From Vombatus ursinus (Eukaryota > Chordata > Mammalia > Diprotodontia > Vombatidae): a stretch of DNA of 64,000 bases. The notes below the pieces were generated by a model. That model saw only the letters and a list, made by a program, of their open reading frames with translations. It was not told where the DNA came from and ran no database searches. The DNA lies in the NCBI RefSeq assembly GCF_900497805.2, contig NW_020953950.1, positions 1,906,366 to 1,970,365 on the forward strand, read 5' to 3'. Positions 61,216 to 64,000 of the stretch are shown here, piece by piece; the stretch's first letter is position 1, and each line of letters begins with the position of its first letter. A program made the position numbers and the translations under genes.

Positions 61216-62120
61216 TTAGGGAAAAGACTAGTCTTTCTCCAAAACACTAAACAATGAAGGATAGATCAAATCGGTTCAGAGTTACTTTATTTGTGAAGAA
61301 AAAGAAATAAAAGGGGAAGGGGGAGAGAAAGAGAACTGAATACATGTGTGCGTGTGCATACATACACACACAATTTGAATAATTTTTTAAAAAGCAGTTT
61401 TACGCCGTTAAACAAAGCAAATCACAAAACAGGAACATTCAGAGAAAAATCAGATGTCAAAGGAAAGAGTGATGCCAAATCTGGCAAAACCCACAAGTAT
61501 CTCAAAAGGCAAAATGGGGAACAATAGAGATTCACCCGGACCCTATTCCCAACTCCTATGCCCCCTCCACTTAAATAGAATAAGCTCTTAATATAAATGG
61601 GTGAAGCCATCTTCGCTGGGTTTCTATTATAAGTTTAATTTGCAAGATGCTCAAACGCCGGCTCTATTGCCCATTTTGGAGGAGAGTGATTGATCCCCTG
61701 TCATGCAGGCAGTACAGGTTGGGGGTGGGGGGGGAAGGAGAGGGTCATTTGTTTTTGCCTGTGACAGCAGGTAGACCACAGCAGCAGCTGCAAGCGTGCA
61801 TGCTCCCAACACTCAGGCCATTTGGGATACTGAAATGAATTGATCGCACTAAATGATTTTTTCACTTAGCCTACCACAGCATCTTAATGGGGAATTCATA
61901 GAACTTGGGGAGGCAGTTACTGCTGAAAGGGAGTGATGGCCACTAGAAGGATGTCAGTGAATATCAAATTCAGCTGAGTTCACTGGAGAATGGAACAACA
62001 GTTTCGTTTCGAGTAAAGTGCATCTTTGGAGAAGACGTCAGGATCCATGGCTCCTCCTGGCCAAATCTCCAGAGATGAAACACTGCTATTTGTACTGAAT
62101 GTCCACCTCTTGACTTGGTA
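61216..62120. other. 0.9 kb repeat-free island
   Basis: No SINE or LINE signature apart from a short CA/TG patch near 61.35 kb. It retains CpGs ('ttacgccgttaaac', 'tcaaacgccggctc', 'tttcgtttcgag', 'gaagacgtcagg', the last a CRE-like TGACGTC/GACGTCA half) and AAATGATTTTTTC. Candidate regulatory island. The short open frames show no domain. Confidence 0.5.
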
Positions 62121-62129
62121 TTCCTTCAT

Positions 62130-62290
62130 TCTTAGAAAGGATCATAGGATGAGAGATTTAGAGCTTCATTTGGCCCCAGAAAATATGCAGTCCAACTCAT
62201 TCATTTTACAGTTGAGGAAACTGAGGCCCAGAGAGATTATGTGACTTACCCAAGGTCACACAGAGGTAGAATTTGAACCCAAGAGTGAAT
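62130..62290 (-). mobile_element. CORE-SINE, antisense, well preserved
   Basis: 'gatcataggatgagagattt', 'ttacagttgaggaaactgag', 'acccaaggtcacacagagg' and 'agaatttgaacccaag'. Confidence 0.8.
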
Positions 62291-62429
62291 GTTCTTTCCT
62301 GTTTCTCACCCTTCTCACGTGATAGTTTAAGCAGACTGGATTTGGTTGGTGGTCATAGAAAAGGTAACCCTCTCAACCAATTTTTTTGGACAGGATTTTT
62401 TTAAATACTTAGGCACCTACTAATAGACA

Positions 62430-62475
62430 TGCTGTCATAATAATAATAACAACAACAATCACAACAACAATAATG
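62430..62475. repeat. (AAT)n (AAC)n microsatellite
   Basis: Triplet run ATAATAATAACAACAAC with a CAC break. Confidence 0.9.
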
Positions 62476-62511
62476 TTAGAAGCAGACATGCTCTGGGGCC
62501 AGAATTATGAT

Positions 62512-62830
62512 TTCAATGCGGGGAATTCCTAGCAAGAAAACTCCCTCTACCAATACACCTATTCAGTACATTGTAATTCTCCGAGGCTTGCTTAGACCAC
62601 AGAGATGTTAAGGGACTTTCCCATAATTACAGGACCTACCTCGCAGGGTTGTTGTTAGGATCCAATGGGGTAATATTTGTAAAGCTCATAGCACAGTGCC
62701 TGACACATAGTAGGTGCCCTATAACTGCTTTTTTTTTTCTTTCTCTTCCCTTCCTATAACTGCATGGCTAATCTACATCAGGAGCCAGATTAGAACTAAG
62801 GAGTCTTCCCAGCTCTGAGGCCAGCTTGCC
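62512..62830 (-). mobile_element. Type B SINE (-) with an inserted THER1 3' end (+)
   Basis: 62512-62628 ('ggggaattcctagcaag', 'tctaccaatacacctattc') and about 62753-62830 ('gagccagattagaactaag', 'tcttcccagctctgagg') are type B antisense. 62630-62745 is a sense THER1 3' part ('acctcgcagggttgttgtt', 'cacagtgcctgacacatag'). Confidence 0.65.
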
Positions 62831-63150
62831 ATCTGCCTGTTCCAAACTTCCTAGACTGCCCCTCCTTCCTGAGTTCTAACATCACAACAGAATCTCTAAT
62901 TCTTATGGATTCTCAGGGCAGGGTGGACAGGGACTCAGAGAGAATGGAACTTTTATAGCGTTTGCCCTGGAGGGAGAACAGAATGCCTGCATTCCTGAAA
63001 TAAACACCTCTAAATTTGTTCTGAATGTCTGAGACCCAGAAAGAAAAATGGTGGAAGTGCCCCAAGAGAGGCATGAGCTAAAAATCAGAGAAGAGAACAA
63101 AGGAGAAAAGCAAAATTTTAAAGCTGGAAGAAGCCTCCGAAACCACCTTG
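62831..63150. other. Unassigned
   Basis: No repeat family or exon I can support. Confidence 0.4.
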
Positions 63151-63154
63151 GGGG

Positions 63155-63690
63155 CAGGGGAAGGGAATAACCACTTATGTAATGCCTACTACATGCCAGG
63201 AGACGCTGTGCTAAATACTTTACAAATATTTTGTTGTTCAGTTGTTTTCAATCATGTCTGAAGCTTTGTGACTCCATTTTGGAGTTTTCTTGGCAGAGAT
63301 GCTAGAGTGGTTTTCCATTTTCTTCTCCAGTTCATCTCACAGATGAGGAAACTGAGGCAAACAGGGTTGAATGACTTGCCCAAGGTGACCCAGTTAGTAA
63401 GTGTCTGAGGCCAGATTTGAACTCAGGAAGATGAGTCTTCCTGATTCTAGGCCTGGCATTCTATCCACTGAACCACGTAGCTGCCCTTAATTACAAATAT
63501 TCATTTGGATCTTCACAATAACCCTGAAAGGTAGGTGCTGTTATTATCCCCATTTTACAGGTGAGGAAACAGAGGCAAATAGAGGTTAAATGACTTGCCC
63601 AGGATCACACAGTAACTGTCTGAGACTGTATTTGAACTCATGTCTTCCTGACTTTAGGTCCAGGGCTCTATCCACTATGCAACCTGGCTG
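63155..63690 (-). mobile_element. MIR/THER1, antisense, split by an RTE-tailed SINE
   Basis: 63155-63230 ('cctactacatgccaggag', 'aaatactttacaaatatt') and 63491-63690 ('ttcacaataaccctgaaagg', 'ccccattttacaggtgagg', 'ctatccactatgcaacctgg') are two halves of one SINE. Confidence 0.88.
63231..63490 (-). mobile_element. RTE-tailed tRNA SINE, antisense, 11-bp TSD
   Basis: Tail 'ttgttgttcagttgttttc', 'tggagttttcttggcagag', 'aggttga'-type core, 'gccagatttgaactcagg' and head 'accacgtagctgccc'. TTACAAATATT repeats perfectly at 63220-63230 and 63491-63501, inside a MIR. Confidence 0.94.
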
Positions 63691-63694
63691 TCTC

Positions 63695-63900
63695 TATCCC
63701 ACCCCCTCATTTTACTGACAAGGAAACAGATGAGGGTGGAAGTAAGTGACTCATCCAAAGTCATGCGGGTAGTAAGAGTAAACTACTCTGCCTCCCAAAG
63801 TTAAGCATCTTTGATCTAATCCAGCCAAATATTTTTATAGATGAAGCAACTGAAATGCAAAGTTTTAAAGTGACTTACTCAAGGTCATTAACTCTTAATT
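63695..63900 (-). mobile_element. CORE-SINE fragments, antisense
   Basis: 'cattttactgacaaggaaac', 'catccaaagtcatgcgggt' and a second partial series 'atagatgaagcaactgaaat', 'cttactcaaggtcatt'. Confidence 0.65.
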
Positions 63901-64000
63901 ATTTTCTGACATCATCTGTAAGAAGCATGCAGTGTTTGCCTTCTGGTATTTACATGTGAATGATAGGGACACATATGTCTCTGTACGTGTATACAGATAG

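Noticed and set aside
1-64000. Endogenous retrovirus or LTR element
   Set aside because: I found no LTR pair, primer-binding site or gag/pol/env-like sequence. The repeats seen are LINE, SINE and small DNA elements.
1-64000. CRISPR array, bacterial operon or plasmid-like system
   Set aside because: Composition, SINE/LINE content and absence of dense ORFs show vertebrate nuclear DNA. The regular arrays are micro- and minisatellites without spacers.

Overview
This window is nuclear DNA from a marsupial, and I see no host protein-coding exon, rRNA or tRNA gene in it. The case for a marsupial is the repeat content. There are many tRNA-headed SINEs with the head GGCAGCTAGGTGGCACAGTGG, some ending in poly-A (WSINE1-like) and others in an RTE/BovB-like tail (MAR1-like). 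THER1/MIR CORE-SINEs are dense, L2 and CR1/L3 LINEs are abundant and old, and there is an ORF1-bearing marsupial LINE. The poly-A SINE 3' sequence (CTTAACCCCAATTGCCTCA) fits my memory of Australian marsupials better than Monodelphis; that is inference. Every long open frame falls in a LINE, an L2 fragment, a simple repeat or SINE sequence.

Layout. 0-5 kb: a hAT-like element, then a 2.3 kb antisense L2 cut by two SINEs with perfect target-site duplications (TSDs). 5-10 kb: CORE-SINE and CR1 fragments with unassigned DNA. 10.6-14.5 kb: a decayed sense L1 split by two L2-type copies and two SINEs. 14.7-17 kb: mostly unique. 18-22 kb: L2 pieces and a hAT-like element swollen by a GATA tract. 22.4-23.0 kb: a 33-bp minisatellite. 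24.7-25.7 kb: L2. 26.9-27.8 kb: a 0.9 kb repeat-free island. 28.2-28.6 kb: a CT-rich tract holding a 10-N assembly gap. 29-36 kb: L2, L1 and SINE layers. 36.7-39.8 kb: a near full-length LINE with ORF1 but no ORF2, carrying a 15-bp TSD and inserted in a SINE. 40-46 kb: hAT-like MITEs, CR1, a truncated L1 with TSD, and a local 130-bp duplication. 46-56 kb: L2, CR1 and SINE layers. 56-64 kb: several unique islands, a palindromic DNA element and nested SINEs.

The parts do not form a pathway. What can be read is insertion order (SINE in L2, LINE in SINE, MITE in SINE, SINE in SINE) plus non-repetitive islands that could hold distal regulatory DNA. Family names are assigned from memory of consensus sequences, not from a database search. 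Boundaries without stated TSDs are good to roughly 10-30 bp.
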